A DNA stretch of 64,000 nucleotides, taken from JAVBTR01 sp031556065. GTDB lineage: Bacteria; Bacillota; Clostridia; Christensenellales; Aristaeellaceae. The position numbers were made by a program, and so were the translations under genes. Location of the stretch: assembly GCA_031556065.1 (NCBI GenBank), contig JAVBTR010000079.1, positions 28,899-92,898 on the forward strand, read 5' to 3'. Shown piece after piece: positions 34,251 to 42,591 of this stretch. The notes below the pieces were generated by a model. It was not told where the DNA came from, ran no database searches, and saw only the letters and a program-made list of their open reading frames with translations. Numbering within the stretch: position 1 is the first letter of the stretch; the number at the start of each line of letters is the position of its first letter.

Positions 34251-34973
34251 ATGAATGCCATTGAATGGTACAACGGGCTCGCGGTGAAAAACCAGGGCTA
34301 TCGAAGCGATGCCAAGTATACCCTTGAAGGGCCTTCTGGGGAAACCGTTTTCAAAGAAGAGCTGAGAGCCCTTTTAAAGCAAACCCACAGCGTTTTAGAT
34401 GCAGGCTGCGGCCACGGGGATTTTACATTGGAAATGGCCCCGTATACAGATCATATCGTTGGGTTTGATTTCGCTATTGAGATGATCCGCATCGCTAAGC
34501 ATTTGAAGGCAAAAAGCCATGTAATCAATGCGGATTTTATCTATGCCACCACCAAAGAACCCCTGCCTTTTGAAAACGGCGCCTTCGATCTCATTTACAC
34601 CCGCAGAGGGCCCACCTCCATTGTCGATCATCCCCATTTGCTTAAAAACAACGGCCTTATTTTCGGGATCCACAGCGATGGCCTGCCGGTGTCTGAACTG
34701 CGTGCGCGGCTTGAAAGAAACGGCTTTGAGGATATTGAAGTGCGGGAATATAAACAGGCTTCGGTCTGTTTTCCTTCAAAACATGACCTGGCACTGTACC
34801 TTAGTGCCAGCCACATGAATAAAGACTATACCCTGCCAGAAAACCAAGAAGAATTGAATCAAATCGCCGCAGAAACCGAGCTGCGCCTGCCCCAGATACG
34901 TTATATTTGGAAGGGCAGAAAAGGCTATGAAGGGGGCAATACCAATGAACAGAAAAACCTACCAGGTGTATGA
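34251..34973 (+). CDS. Class I SAM-dependent methyltransferase
   Basis: A 240-residue methyltransferase with the SAM-binding motif I VLDAGCGHGDFTLEMA near residue 46 and a later DLIYTRRGPTSI in place of the usual motif II/III. The N-terminus is short and the C-terminal third is unassigned. The acceptor is unknown. Its 3' end overlaps the start of the HD gene by about 30 bases, so the two are co-translated; the pair could act on a nucleotide or RNA. Confidence 0.85.
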   Translation: MNAIEWYNGLAVKNQGYRSDAKYTLEGPSGETVFKEELRALLKQTHSVLDAGCGHGDFTLEMAPYTDHIVGFDFAIEMIRIAKHLKAKSHVINADFIYATTKEPLPFENGAFDLIYTRRGPTSIVDHPHLLKNNGLIFGIHSDGLPVSELRARLERNGFEDIEVREYKQASVCFPSKHDLALYLSASHMNKDYTLPENQEELNQIAAETELRLPQIRYIWKGRKGYEGGNTNEQKNLPGV

Positions 34974-35622
34974 AAGCTGCATGCTCGCTTCCATGAACGA
35001 TACCGCTCACGATAAGGAGCATATTTACCGGGTGCTGTACGTGGCGCTGGATATCGCCAGGCATGAGGAAAACGTAGACAGGGATATTCTGGTCATTGCC
35101 TGTCTTTTGCACGACATTGGCCGCCAAGCTCAGTTTGAAAACCCGGCTTGCTCCCATGCCATAGCAGGTGCGCAGATGGCCTATGACTTCTGCCTTAGCC
35201 AGGGCATGGCCCCCAAGGATGCCCAGCACATTAAGGACTGCATCCAATCCCATAGCTTCAGGGCCAATAACCCGGCCAAAACCATCGAGGCCAAAATTTT
35301 GTTCGATGCGGATAAGCTGGATGCTACCGGAACCCTGGGCATTGCAAGGACCCTTTCCTACCAAGATCAGGTAAAGGAACCTCTTTATTATACCGATGAA
35401 CAAGGGAACGTATTGGATGGCACCACCGATGACCGCGATTCCTTTTTGCATGAATGCAATTACAAGCTAAAGCGCATTTATGATGCCTTTTACACCAAGC
35501 GCGGCAAAGCCCTGGCCATGGAACGGCAGCAGGCGGCATTTTCTTTTTACGATAGCATGATCAAAGAATTGCATTCCACCTACCAAAACGGCTTGGAATA
35601 TTTGGCCCAAGCACTGGACTAA
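34945..35622 (+). CDS. HD-domain phosphohydrolase
   Basis: A 225-residue HD-superfamily protein. The metal-binding residues are visible as HDKEHIYRV near residue 28, the HD doublet in CLLHDIGRQ near 60, and the Asp in FDADKLDATG near 124. Members hydrolyse nucleotides or phosphodiesters. ATG 34945 follows AAGGGGG by eight bases and is inside the upstream methyltransferase gene; the longer frame from 34927 lacks a ribosome site. The last 40 residues are helical. It ends 17 bases before the promoter of the ECF operon. Confidence 0.88.
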   Translation: MNRKTYQVYESCMLASMNDTAHDKEHIYRVLYVALDIARHEENVDRDILVIACLLHDIGRQAQFENPACSHAIAGAQMAYDFCLSQGMAPKDAQHIKDCIQSHSFRANNPAKTIEAKILFDADKLDATGTLGIARTLSYQDQVKEPLYYTDEQGNVLDGTTDDRDSFLHECNYKLKRIYDAFYTKRGKALAMERQQAAFSFYDSMIKELHSTYQNGLEYLAQALD

Positions 35623-35644
35623 AACCACTTTACCGTGTTATAAT
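35615..35644 (+). promoter_or_regulatory. Promoter of the ECF operon
   Basis: TATAAT at 35639-35644 has TGGACT at 35615-35620 at an 18-base spacing. The -35 is weak but overlaps the HD-gene stop, and a 110-base leader follows before the first ECF gene. Confidence 0.5.
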
Positions 35645-35653
35645 AATCTTCGC

Positions 35654-35724
35654 CTCATGAAGGGGCGTTTAAGAATTGGCCATGAAGGCGGTTCATCCTT
35701 TGAAAGGGATGAATGGCCTTTTTA
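35654..35724 (+). promoter_or_regulatory. Attenuator-like leader of the ECF operon
   Basis: The leader contains CGCC/GGCG (35651-35667), a direct repeat CATGAAGG (35658 and 35682), then a terminator: GGCC(A) at 35678-35682 pairs with TGGCC 35714-35718, TTCATCC 35692-35698 pairs with GGATGAA 35707-35713, and TTTTTA follows. Folded this way it would stop transcription before the ECF genes. I could not match it to THF, preQ1, TPP, FMN or cobalamin consensus elements by eye. Confidence 0.55.
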
Positions 35725-35757
35725 TTTGCGCTTACAGCAAGAAGGGGAGGTATCTGG

Positions 35758-36582
35758 ATGCAAGCAGCTATTATGGGCAAAAACATGGTTTGCACCTTTG
35801 AATTCGACGGTGCTCTGGTGCCTGCCCTGAGCGGCGTTGATATGGCCATCGAACAGGGCGAAAAGGTAGCCATCATAGGGCAGAACGGCTGCGGCAAATC
35901 CACCTTGGTAAAGCATTTTAATGGGCTGATCCCATTGGAAGAAGGCACCCTCGTTGTAAACGGTATCGATGCCAGGGATGAAAAGCAGCTTTGGCAGCTG
36001 CGCAGGCTCTGCGGCATGGTGTTCCAAAACCCGGACAACCAATTTGTTTCCTCTATTGTGGAAGAGGATATCGCCTTCGGGCTGGAAAACCACCAGGTGC
36101 CCAGGGAGGACATTCCAGGCAAAGTCCGGGAAGCACTGAAGCTTGTGGGCATGGAAGACTTTGAAAAGCGTTCGCCTCATTCTTTATCCGGCGGGCAAAA
36201 ACAGCGGATAGCCTTGGCTGGGGTGCTGGCCCTTAATCCAGAGATCATTATTTTCGACGAAGTCACCTCCATGCTGGACCCACAAGGCCGGGACGAAATG
36301 CTTGGTGTGATCAGGGGCTTATCCAAGACGGTTATCATGATCACCCATTACATCAAAGAAGCAGTCTTTGCCGACAAAGTGGTGTTGATGCATCAGGGCA
36401 AGGTGCTGGCCGCAGGCACCCCTCACGAAATCTTGGGAAACGCCGCCCTTGTCCGCTCCGCAGGCCTGGTGCCCCCTATCCCCGTGCTTTTGTACCACGA
36501 TCTGAAATCCAATGGCATTGTGTTAGCCCGCTGCCCCATTACGGAAGATGAACTGGTGGAGGAATTATGCCGTTCGAATTAA
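35758..36582 (+). CDS. ecfA1: ECF transporter ATPase A1
   Basis: A 274-residue energy-coupling factor ATPase with Walker A GQNGCGKST, the Q-loop FQNPDNQFV, the signature LSGGQKQR and Walker B IIIFDEVTSMLDP, and the ECF-specific stretch after it. It pairs with the next ATPase under the T subunit. ATG 35758 has AGGGGAGG seven bases before it; in-frame frames starting at 35713 run through the terminator and are not used. The stop codon overlaps the next gene by 16 bases. Confidence 0.95.
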   Translation: MQAAIMGKNMVCTFEFDGALVPALSGVDMAIEQGEKVAIIGQNGCGKSTLVKHFNGLIPLEEGTLVVNGIDARDEKQLWQLRRLCGMVFQNPDNQFVSSIVEEDIAFGLENHQVPREDIPGKVREALKLVGMEDFEKRSPHSLSGGQKQRIALAGVLALNPEIIIFDEVTSMLDPQGRDEMLGVIRGLSKTVIMITHYIKEAVFADKVVLMHQGKVLAAGTPHEILGNAALVRSAGLVPPIPVLLYHDLKSNGIVLARCPITEDELVEELCRSN

Positions 36583-37391
36583 CCAATGTGACCTATTCCT
36601 ACCCCCAGGCGGCAGCGCTAAAGGATGTAAGCCTTCGCATCCAGGATGGGGAGTTTTTAGGCATTATGGGCCATACAGGCTGTGGCAAGACCACCCTTTT
36701 GCAAATCATGGCCGGGCTGATCACACCATCCAGCGGCCAGGTCATGTTGGATGGAAAGGATATCTTTTCAAAAAAGTACGATCGAAGAGAGCTCCGGCAA
36801 AAGGTAGGGCTGGTGTTCCAGCACCCGGAATGCCAGCTGTTTGAACGAACCGTTGAAAAGGATGTGGCCTTTGGCTTAAAGTATTCGGGCCTAAGCCACC
36901 GGGAGATCAGCCTTGGGGTAGATGAGGCCCTGGCCCTTATGGGCTTTGAGCCTGACAAGCTCCGGGGCCAATCTCCCCTGGCCCTGTCCGGCGGGGAAAA
37001 GCGCCGGGTGGCCATTGCCGGGGTGTTGGTGCAAAAACCCAAGGTGCTCATGCTGGATGAACCCATCGCCGGGCTGGACCCTCAAGGACGGGAGTCTTTC
37101 CTTGAAACCATAGCCCGCCTTAACCAGCAGGGGACTACCATCATCATGGTTTCCCACAATGCCGACGGCCTGGCCCAATATGCCAAGAGGCTATTGGTGC
37201 TGGATCGGGGGCACATTGCCATGGATGGAACTGCCCGGGATATCTTCTCCGCCACGGAAGGCCTTCAAGCTCTGGGGCTGAAAGCCTCTATTCCGAGCCA
37301 GATCGCCCATAGGCTGGCGCTTAGCAAAGAAATTATAACCTATAACGATTTACTTCAAGGGATTATTGGGCGAATGAAAGGCGGTGATTAA
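36567..37391 (+). CDS. ecfA2: ECF transporter ATPase A2
   Basis: A 274-residue partner ATPase with Walker A GHTGCGKTT, FQHPECQLF, the signature LSGGEKRR and Walker B VLMLDEPIAGLDP. Two unequal ATPases in a row are typical of group II ECF modules. ATG 36567 lies inside the preceding gene, giving tight coupling. It overlaps EcfT at its C-terminus by a few bases. Confidence 0.95.
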   Translation: MPFELTNVTYSYPQAAALKDVSLRIQDGEFLGIMGHTGCGKTTLLQIMAGLITPSSGQVMLDGKDIFSKKYDRRELRQKVGLVFQHPECQLFERTVEKDVAFGLKYSGLSHREISLGVDEALALMGFEPDKLRGQSPLALSGGEKRRVAIAGVLVQKPKVLMLDEPIAGLDPQGRESFLETIARLNQQGTTIIMVSHNADGLAQYAKRLLVLDRGHIAMDGTARDIFSATEGLQALGLKASIPSQIAHRLALSKEIITYNDLLQGIIGRMKGGD

Positions 37392-38187
37392 GGTGATGCC
37401 ATCAGGCCAATACATTCCAGGGATGTCCTTGCTCCACCAGATGGATAGCCGGGTGAAGCTTCTGGGCTTCCTGTCCATGATCGCCGCAGTGGTCACCGCT
37501 AAAGGCTTTTTAGGCTATGGATTCGTGATCTTAGCCATTTCAGCGCTCATCCTTTTATCCCGCCTGCCCATCCAGACCCTGGTGCAACCTATTAGGCGCC
37601 TGTGGCTGTTCATGATCACCATCTTTTTAATGAATGGGCTGTTCTTTGGCGGAGAGACGCCCCTTTTCAACTGGTGGATTATCCACATTTCCATGGAAGG
37701 GATTAAGCAAGGGACCCACGTGGTACTCAATTTGATGCTGATCATGGTGCTGGCCAATGTGCTCACCTCCACCACCGCCCCTATGGATTTGACCTTCGGC
37801 CTTATGTCCCTTTTAGCACCCTTAAAGCTTATTCGAGTGCCGGTAGCCGAGGTAGCCATGATTGTCGGCGCGGCCATTCAGTTTATTCCGGTTTTGATTC
37901 AGGAAGCGGATTTGATCAAAAAAGCCCAGACCGCCCGCGGAGCGAGGTTTGAAAGCAAGCATTTCTTGGAAAAGGCGGCCAGCTTTCAAACATTGATCAT
38001 TCCCCTTTTCCTTTCCGCCTTCCGCCGGGCCGATGAACTGGCCATGGCCATGGAGGCAAGGGGCTACATCAGCGCCCAGGGGCGAACAGCCAAGGCCCCG
38101 CAGCCCATGAGGTTTAAAGATATGGCGGCCCTGTTATGCAGTGCTTTGATCTGCGCGGTACAAATGATTTTGATTGGAGGAATTTAA
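37384..38187 (+). CDS. ecfT: ECF transporter transmembrane T subunit
   Basis: A 267-residue membrane protein with five to six helices and the two cytosolic coupling helices that hold the ATPases: the Ala-Arg-Gly motif regions ARGARFESK near residue 180 and MEARGYISA near 220. It starts GTG 37384, overlapping ecfA2 by 8 bases; ATG 37396 is an alternative in the same frame. It connects the ATPases to the S component encoded next. Confidence 0.93.
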   Translation: MIKVMPSGQYIPGMSLLHQMDSRVKLLGFLSMIAAVVTAKGFLGYGFVILAISALILLSRLPIQTLVQPIRRLWLFMITIFLMNGLFFGGETPLFNWWIIHISMEGIKQGTHVVLNLMLIMVLANVLTSTTAPMDLTFGLMSLLAPLKLIRVPVAEVAMIVGAAIQFIPVLIQEADLIKKAQTARGARFESKHFLEKAASFQTLIIPLFLSAFRRADELAMAMEARGYISAQGRTAKAPQPMRFKDMAALLCSALICAVQMILIGGI

Positions 38188-38188
38188 A

Positions 38189-38737
38189 ATGAAAAAAATG
38201 TCCTACGTAAAGCTTTCCATGATCACAGCGGTGTGCATCGCCTTATGCGTGGTGCTGCCCATGGCCTTCCACTCCATCCAGAACGCGGGCAGCATCCTTT
38301 TACCCATGCATATTCCGGTATTGCTCTGCGGGCTGATCTGCGGCTGGCCCTTTGGCTTGCTTTGCGGCTTGGCCGGGCCCTGGCTGGCAAGCCTTATTAC
38401 CGGCATGCCTCCCATGGCCTACCTGCCCAGCATGCTGGTAGAATTGGCTGCCTACGGCCTGATCGCAGGGCTGATGATGCAATTAGTACACACGAAAAGC
38501 ACCTATGCCGATCTGTATTTAAGCCTTTTCGCCGCCCTGGTGGGTGGCCGCGTTGTAGCGGGTATTGCCAAAGCACTGATCTTCTCTCCCGGAAATTTTG
38601 CTTTCGCCGCCTGGACCACCAGCTATTTCATTACCGCTCTGCCTGGACTCATCATCCAGATCGTACTTTTGCCCAGCATTGTCTTCGCCCTTGAAAAGGC
38701 CCGGCTGATCCCCGCCCGATACCCGAAAAAGGCATGA
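38189..38737 (+). CDS. ECF transporter S component, ligand unknown
   Basis: A 182-residue membrane protein with six hydrophobic segments and the S-component sequence pattern MHIPVLLCGLICG, ITGMPPMAYLPSMLVELAAYG. It is the substrate-binding part of the ECF module. The ligand of this group (vitamin, queuosine precursor, nucleobase or other) cannot be told from the sequence alone. ATG 38189 follows GGAGG by eight bases; a longer in-frame start at 38174 is unlikely. Its stop overlaps the methyltransferase start in ATGA. Confidence 0.85.
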   Translation: MKKMSYVKLSMITAVCIALCVVLPMAFHSIQNAGSILLPMHIPVLLCGLICGWPFGLLCGLAGPWLASLITGMPPMAYLPSMLVELAAYGLIAGLMMQLVHTKSTYADLYLSLFAALVGGRVVAGIAKALIFSPGNFAFAAWTTSYFITALPGLIIQIVLLPSIVFALEKARLIPARYPKKA

Positions 38738-39318
38738 GCAAGCAGGATGTGATCGACTTTTTCGATGAACAGGCTCCTTTCTGGGATGACCGTTTAATGG
38801 TTAACGAAGAAGTCATTCAAGCCATTTTAAATAAGGCTCAAGTGGGCGAAAGCGCCAGGGTTTTAGATGTGGCCTGCGGTACCGGGGTGATGATTCCCTA
38901 TTACCTTAAAAGAAATATCCGCGCCGTTACCGGGGTGGATATTTCTTCGAAAATGATCAGCCTGGCCAGGGCCAAGTTCTCCGATCCCCGGATCACATTC
39001 ATTAACGAAGATATAGAAAGCCTTGATTTTTCTTCCTCTTTTGATACCTGCATTCTCTACAACGCCTTTCCCCACTTCGAAACCCCCACAACCCTCCTGG
39101 CGGCCCTTTCAAAGGCCTTAAAGCCCGGCGGGCGGCTGACCATTGCCCACGGCAGCAGCCGGGAAGCCATTAACTTAAGGCATGAGGGGGCCGCCAGCAA
39201 GGTCTCTATGGGGCTTGTCAGCGAAGGCGAACTGGCCGTCCTTATGGCGCCATGGTTCCATGTGGATACCGCCCTTTCCGACGAAAACCATTACATGGTT
39301 TCGGGAATAAAGAAATGA
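38734..39318 (+). CDS. SAM-dependent methyltransferase of the ECF operon
   Basis: A 194-residue UbiE-like methyltransferase with motif I LDVACGTGVMIPYYL near residue 47 and the VDISSKMI and GRLTIAHG motifs. It overlaps the S component in ATGA and the following kinase fusion in ATGA, so all are translated as a block. A methyltransferase co-expressed with an importer suggests that the imported compound is methylated, which is inference only. Confidence 0.87.
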   Translation: MSKQDVIDFFDEQAPFWDDRLMVNEEVIQAILNKAQVGESARVLDVACGTGVMIPYYLKRNIRAVTGVDISSKMISLARAKFSDPRITFINEDIESLDFSSSFDTCILYNAFPHFETPTTLLAALSKALKPGGRLTIAHGSSREAINLRHEGAASKVSMGLVSEGELAVLMAPWFHVDTALSDENHYMVSGIKK

Positions 39319-40409
39319 GTGAGCCTATGACGATACAAGACTGCCTTATGAACCAGGCTGCCCTGCATCCCTCTATGACACCCCAGGATGTGATGAAGCT
39401 ATGCTACCAGGCCGCTTTCGGCGCTGAGCACCTTCTTTGGGATATAGAAGGTGCCAGGTCCTACTTTATAGAGGAATATCAAAACGTGGCCCCCAATGAC
39501 GGCCCTTTGGTGGAATGGGTATCCCCTCAGATAGGCCGGGTAAACCTGGGCCCTTGGAAAAAGGCCGGCCTTCCCCAGGAATGGCTTTTTCAGTTGTTTG
39601 TTTTATCTAGGCCGGAACAGACTGGGCAGACTTTTGACGGTAACCTAAAAACAGCCGCTGCTTTAACCCGAAAAGGAGCATTGCCCTTTACCGCCCAAGC
39701 GTGGAAAAGCTATATAGGCGAATATCTTAAAACAGCTGTTCACCCGGTGCACCACAGCCAGGCCTACCGGGAAAAGGAAAAACCCGCCTATCGTATCGCA
39801 GCCGGGCAGATGATCCGCTTGATTCCCCTGCTTTCGCATTTGGCTGCCCTGCCTGAAAAGCAGGGGGCTTATATCATTGCCATAGATGGCCATTCCGCTT
39901 CCGGCAAAACCACCATGGCCGCCCACCTTAAACAGCTTCTCGGGGCCAGTATCGTGCACATGGACGACTTTTTCTTGCCCATGGCTTTGCGCACCAAGGA
40001 GCGTTTAGCCCAGCCCGGAGGCAATGTACACTACGAGCGTTTTAAATCGGAAATTTTGCCCAACATCGGCCGGACACAAGGATTTGAGTACCGTCCCTTT
40101 GATTGCAGTAAAATGGACCTTGGTCTGTTTCTGCCTGTTCCAGCCTCGAAATGGCGCATTGTGGAAGGGGCTTACAGCTGTCATCCCGCCTTTAAAGACT
40201 ACATGGATGTTCGCGTGTTTTCCCATGTGTCCAAAGAAGAACAGGCCCTGCGCATCTTAAAGCGCAACGGCCCGGAAATGGCGCAAATGTTCGCCTCTCG
40301 CTGGATTCCCATGGAGGAAGCGTATTTTAAAGCCTATGATATTGAAAAAAAGGCACAGGTTACCATAGGGAACACTGGGTCTGGGATTCTTAAGGGGTAT
40401 ATCCCTTAA
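39315..40409 (+). CDS. Two-domain protein: unknown N-terminal domain plus uridine-kinase-like P-loop kinase
   Basis: A 364-residue fusion. The N-terminal 170 residues (starting MSEPMTIQDCLMNQAALHP, ending near YREKEKPAYRIAAG) match a conserved but uncharacterised standalone domain of Bacillota; the C-terminal part has Walker A IDGHSASGKTT near residue 197, a DDFFLP Asp motif and an Arg-rich lid, typical of the uridine kinase/phosphoribulokinase superfamily. The ATG at 39315 overlaps the methyltransferase stop; a longer frame from 39252 is only its antisense extension. The C-terminal GILKGYIP runs into a palindrome. Confidence 0.8.
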   Translation: MSEPMTIQDCLMNQAALHPSMTPQDVMKLCYQAAFGAEHLLWDIEGARSYFIEEYQNVAPNDGPLVEWVSPQIGRVNLGPWKKAGLPQEWLFQLFVLSRPEQTGQTFDGNLKTAAALTRKGALPFTAQAWKSYIGEYLKTAVHPVHHSQAYREKEKPAYRIAAGQMIRLIPLLSHLAALPEKQGAYIIAIDGHSASGKTTMAAHLKQLLGASIVHMDDFFLPMALRTKERLAQPGGNVHYERFKSEILPNIGRTQGFEYRPFDCSKMDLGLFLPVPASKWRIVEGAYSCHPAFKDYMDVRVFSHVSKEEQALRILKRNGPEMAQMFASRWIPMEEAYFKAYDIEKKAQVTIGNTGSGILKGYIP

Positions 40410-40435
40410 GCGAGGTCAAGGGGGTGCACCCCTTG
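40389..40435. terminator. Hairpin pair between convergent genes
   Basis: CTTAAGGG 40389-40396 pairs with CCCTTAAG 40403-40410 across TATA, and CAAGGGG 40417-40423 pairs with CCCCTTG 40429-40435. The first belongs to the AAGGGATATATCCCTT-like repeat group. They lie on the two stop codons, so they can act as terminators for both strands. Confidence 0.55.
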
Positions 40436-42146
40436 CTATTCCTCTATTAATCAAGCTTTCCACATGGGTTCTTGCATGGTTGGCGTTTTCCAACAGTACC
40501 TGCGTGCTTTGGGCTTCATCCCCCATAAGACCTATAAACTGGCTCACTTTAAGGCCTAGCGCCTCCTGCATGTCCTGATCGCAGCCCCCGGGGCTAACCA
40601 GATAATAGCATAAAAGCGAATCCTCCTGGCCGATCCGGTGGGCCCTATCCTCCGCCTGGGAATGGACCGCCGGGGACCAATCCAATTCCCCAAAGACCAC
40701 ACAGGTGGCCCGCTGCAGATTAAGCCCCGAAGCCGCCCTAAGAGAAATGCACAGCAAATCCGTTTTCCCGTTCATAAACCGCATCACAGCGGTTTCTTTT
40801 TGCTGGCCGGTTTCCCTGCCCGTAATAAATCCAGGGGAAAGGGCTTTCAATTCCCGTTTGTATTCATCCATCACCTTATGGTGGTGGGCAAACAGCAGCA
40901 CTTTTTCGCCCCCTTCAACCAGGGCCCGCACAAACTGGCACACATAAGGCACCTTGGCAAGGCCTGTGGCCTGCCTGTCCTCCTGGGAAATGTGGTTTTC
41001 CAGCAAAGCCCTTTGGGAGGCATTGAGGCTTTCCTCCTTAAGGCTCACCAGCATGGGCAGAATGGGCGCTATCAGCTTCTTATACAGGCTATCGTCAAAG
41101 TCGATCTCCGTCACCAGCCGCCGTTTGGGGGGCAGCTCTTTGAGCACCTCCTGCTTGGTCCGCCTAAGCATGATCCCCTCCTGTTTCAAATAGGAGCCCA
41201 GCAAGTCTGGCTTGACCACCACCGATTGGCCATAGCCGTAGCACCATTCCCGGGAAAAGCTTTCCCAATCCCCTAAAAAGTGGAAATCGAGAATGTTGAC
41301 CACGTTCCAAATTTCTCCGCCCGTATTGTAGATCGGCGTGCCGCTAAGGCCTATGACCTGTTCACAGGCCCCTGCCAGCAGGCTTGCCGCGGAATATTTT
41401 TCCGTGCCTGCGTGGCGCAATTCCTGGACCTCATCGAAAACAACAGCCCTGAAGGGCCACTGAGGCAGCGCTTCCTTCCAACCCCGCAAAAGCAAATAAT
41501 GCATCACATAAATATCCGCCTCCGGCAGGGCGTAAGGCTTAAGGCCCTTAATGACATGGACCTTCGGCTCCCTGCCTTCGATCTTTAAAAACCGGCCGAT
41601 CTCCTTTTGCCAGTTAAGTACCAAGTGGGCCGGGGGCACGATCAGCGCCGGGAATGCTTTTCTCGTGGCCAGATAGGCCAGCGCCTCCACCGTCTTTCCA
41701 AGGCCCATTTCATCGGCCAGAAGGCAGCGCTCATGGCTTAATAAAAAGCTAAGCCCTTCCCGCTGAAAATCCTTTAAAGCGCCGTTAAAGCTGCCCGCAG
41801 GCGGATCCGTCCGCTCCGGGATCAGGGCGGCCAATTCTTTCTTAATGGCGTAGGTACGTGCTTCCTCAATGGCCTTTTCCCATAGCGGCCTGTCCTGGGC
41901 TTTTATTTCCAGAGGATAGCGCAGCATCAGCCAGTTTAGTTCTCCGATGAGCCTGCGGTGGGCAGTAAACACAGCCTCTCCCCTGCGGCTGTGATCGCTG
42001 CCGGGAAACAGGCGCTTGCATAGCTCCGTCACATGGGGCTCCCCTTTGATGACCCAGCACTTACGCCGCTTATTGTAGCTTAAGGTGCCGTAGGTCTTGG
42101 GACCTTCCTCCGGAGGCATAAGGTATTGGGGCAAATGGATGCTCAC
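40416..42146 (-). CDS. SNF2-family DNA helicase
   Basis: A 576-residue SNF2/SMARCAL1-like translocase. Walker A is LLADEMGLGKTVEAL near residue 147, the DEAH-type box is VVFDEVQELRH, motif III is LSGTPI, and motif VI is QAEDRAHRIGQ near residue 515. It lacks the extra domains of Swi2/Snf2 restriction subunits. I chose GTG 42146, which overlaps the nuclease stop in GTGA and is preceded by GGGGGAT; the ATG at 42161 has no ribosome site. It is transcribed from the nuclease gene upstream; no specificity or methylase subunit is nearby. Confidence 0.82.
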   Translation of the reverse strand: MSIHLPQYLMPPEEGPKTYGTLSYNKRRKCWVIKGEPHVTELCKRLFPGSDHSRRGEAVFTAHRRLIGELNWLMLRYPLEIKAQDRPLWEKAIEEARTYAIKKELAALIPERTDPPAGSFNGALKDFQREGLSFLLSHERCLLADEMGLGKTVEALAYLATRKAFPALIVPPAHLVLNWQKEIGRFLKIEGREPKVHVIKGLKPYALPEADIYVMHYLLLRGWKEALPQWPFRAVVFDEVQELRHAGTEKYSAASLLAGACEQVIGLSGTPIYNTGGEIWNVVNILDFHFLGDWESFSREWCYGYGQSVVVKPDLLGSYLKQEGIMLRRTKQEVLKELPPKRRLVTEIDFDDSLYKKLIAPILPMLVSLKEESLNASQRALLENHISQEDRQATGLAKVPYVCQFVRALVEGGEKVLLFAHHHKVMDEYKRELKALSPGFITGRETGQQKETAVMRFMNGKTDLLCISLRAASGLNLQRATCVVFGELDWSPAVHSQAEDRAHRIGQEDSLLCYYLVSPGGCDQDMQEALGLKVSQFIGLMGDEAQSTQVLLENANHARTHVESLINRGIARGAPP

Positions 42147-42499
42147 AGGCTGATCCCCCATAATTTATTCAAAGATACGATTCTTACAGGCTTGCCCGCA
42201 ATGGTCTTAGGCAAATCCGCCGTCCGTTCCACCACCAGCACCAGGGCACTTAGTTCCTGGCTTTGCAAATATTTTTCCACTTGGGGCAAAAGAATCCTCC
42301 TTGTGGGCCGGCCCCGCTTAATTTCAATTCCCACGGTACCACACATAAAATCGATCCGCTTCCGGGGGCCTAAAACCACCTCATGGCGGGGCTCCAGCCC
42401 ATGGGCCTTAAGGCATGCATCCACCAGGCTGTGGATATCCATTTCCCCTTGCCCCACTGGCACCCTTAAGGTGTTCAGCGCCGTAATAATCTCATCCAT
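42143..42499 (-). CDS. Small PD-(D/E)XK nuclease-like protein
   Basis: A 118-residue protein with a plausible PD-(D/E)XK core: Asp50 in RKRIDFMCG, then Glu59 and Lys61 in GIEIKRGRP, followed by QVEKYL (Gln73, Tyr77) where many enzymes of the fold have a conserved helix. It resembles VRR-NUC/Holliday-junction-type small nucleases, but the match is by motif only. It is the first gene of the pair and its stop overlaps the SNF2 start. Partner logic suggests a helicase-nuclease pair. Confidence 0.62.
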   Translation of the reverse strand: MDEIITALNTLRVPVGQGEMDIHSLVDACLKAHGLEPRHEVVLGPRKRIDFMCGTVGIEIKRGRPTRRILLPQVEKYLQSQELSALVLVVERTADLPKTIAGKPVRIVSLNKLWGISL

Positions 42500-42534
42500 T
42501 TTCGCACCCCCATGGAATTATACCATGGCCGGGG

Positions 42535-42563
42535 TTGATTTTAAAGAGCCATTCCGCTATGAT
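42535..42563 (+). promoter_or_regulatory. sigma-A promoter of the L,D-transpeptidase gene
   Basis: TTGATT 42535-42540 and TATGAT 42558-42563 are 17 bases apart, 29 bases before the TTG start. CCATGG repeats at 42510-42528 lie just upstream between the divergent genes. Confidence 0.65.
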
Positions 42564-42591
42564 AAAACCATGTTTGAAAGGAGTGCCGCCA

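Noticed and set aside
35654..35724. Known riboswitch in the ECF leader (THF, preQ1, TPP, FMN or cobalamin)
   Set aside because: By eye none of the conserved cores could be placed; a covariance-model search would be decisive.
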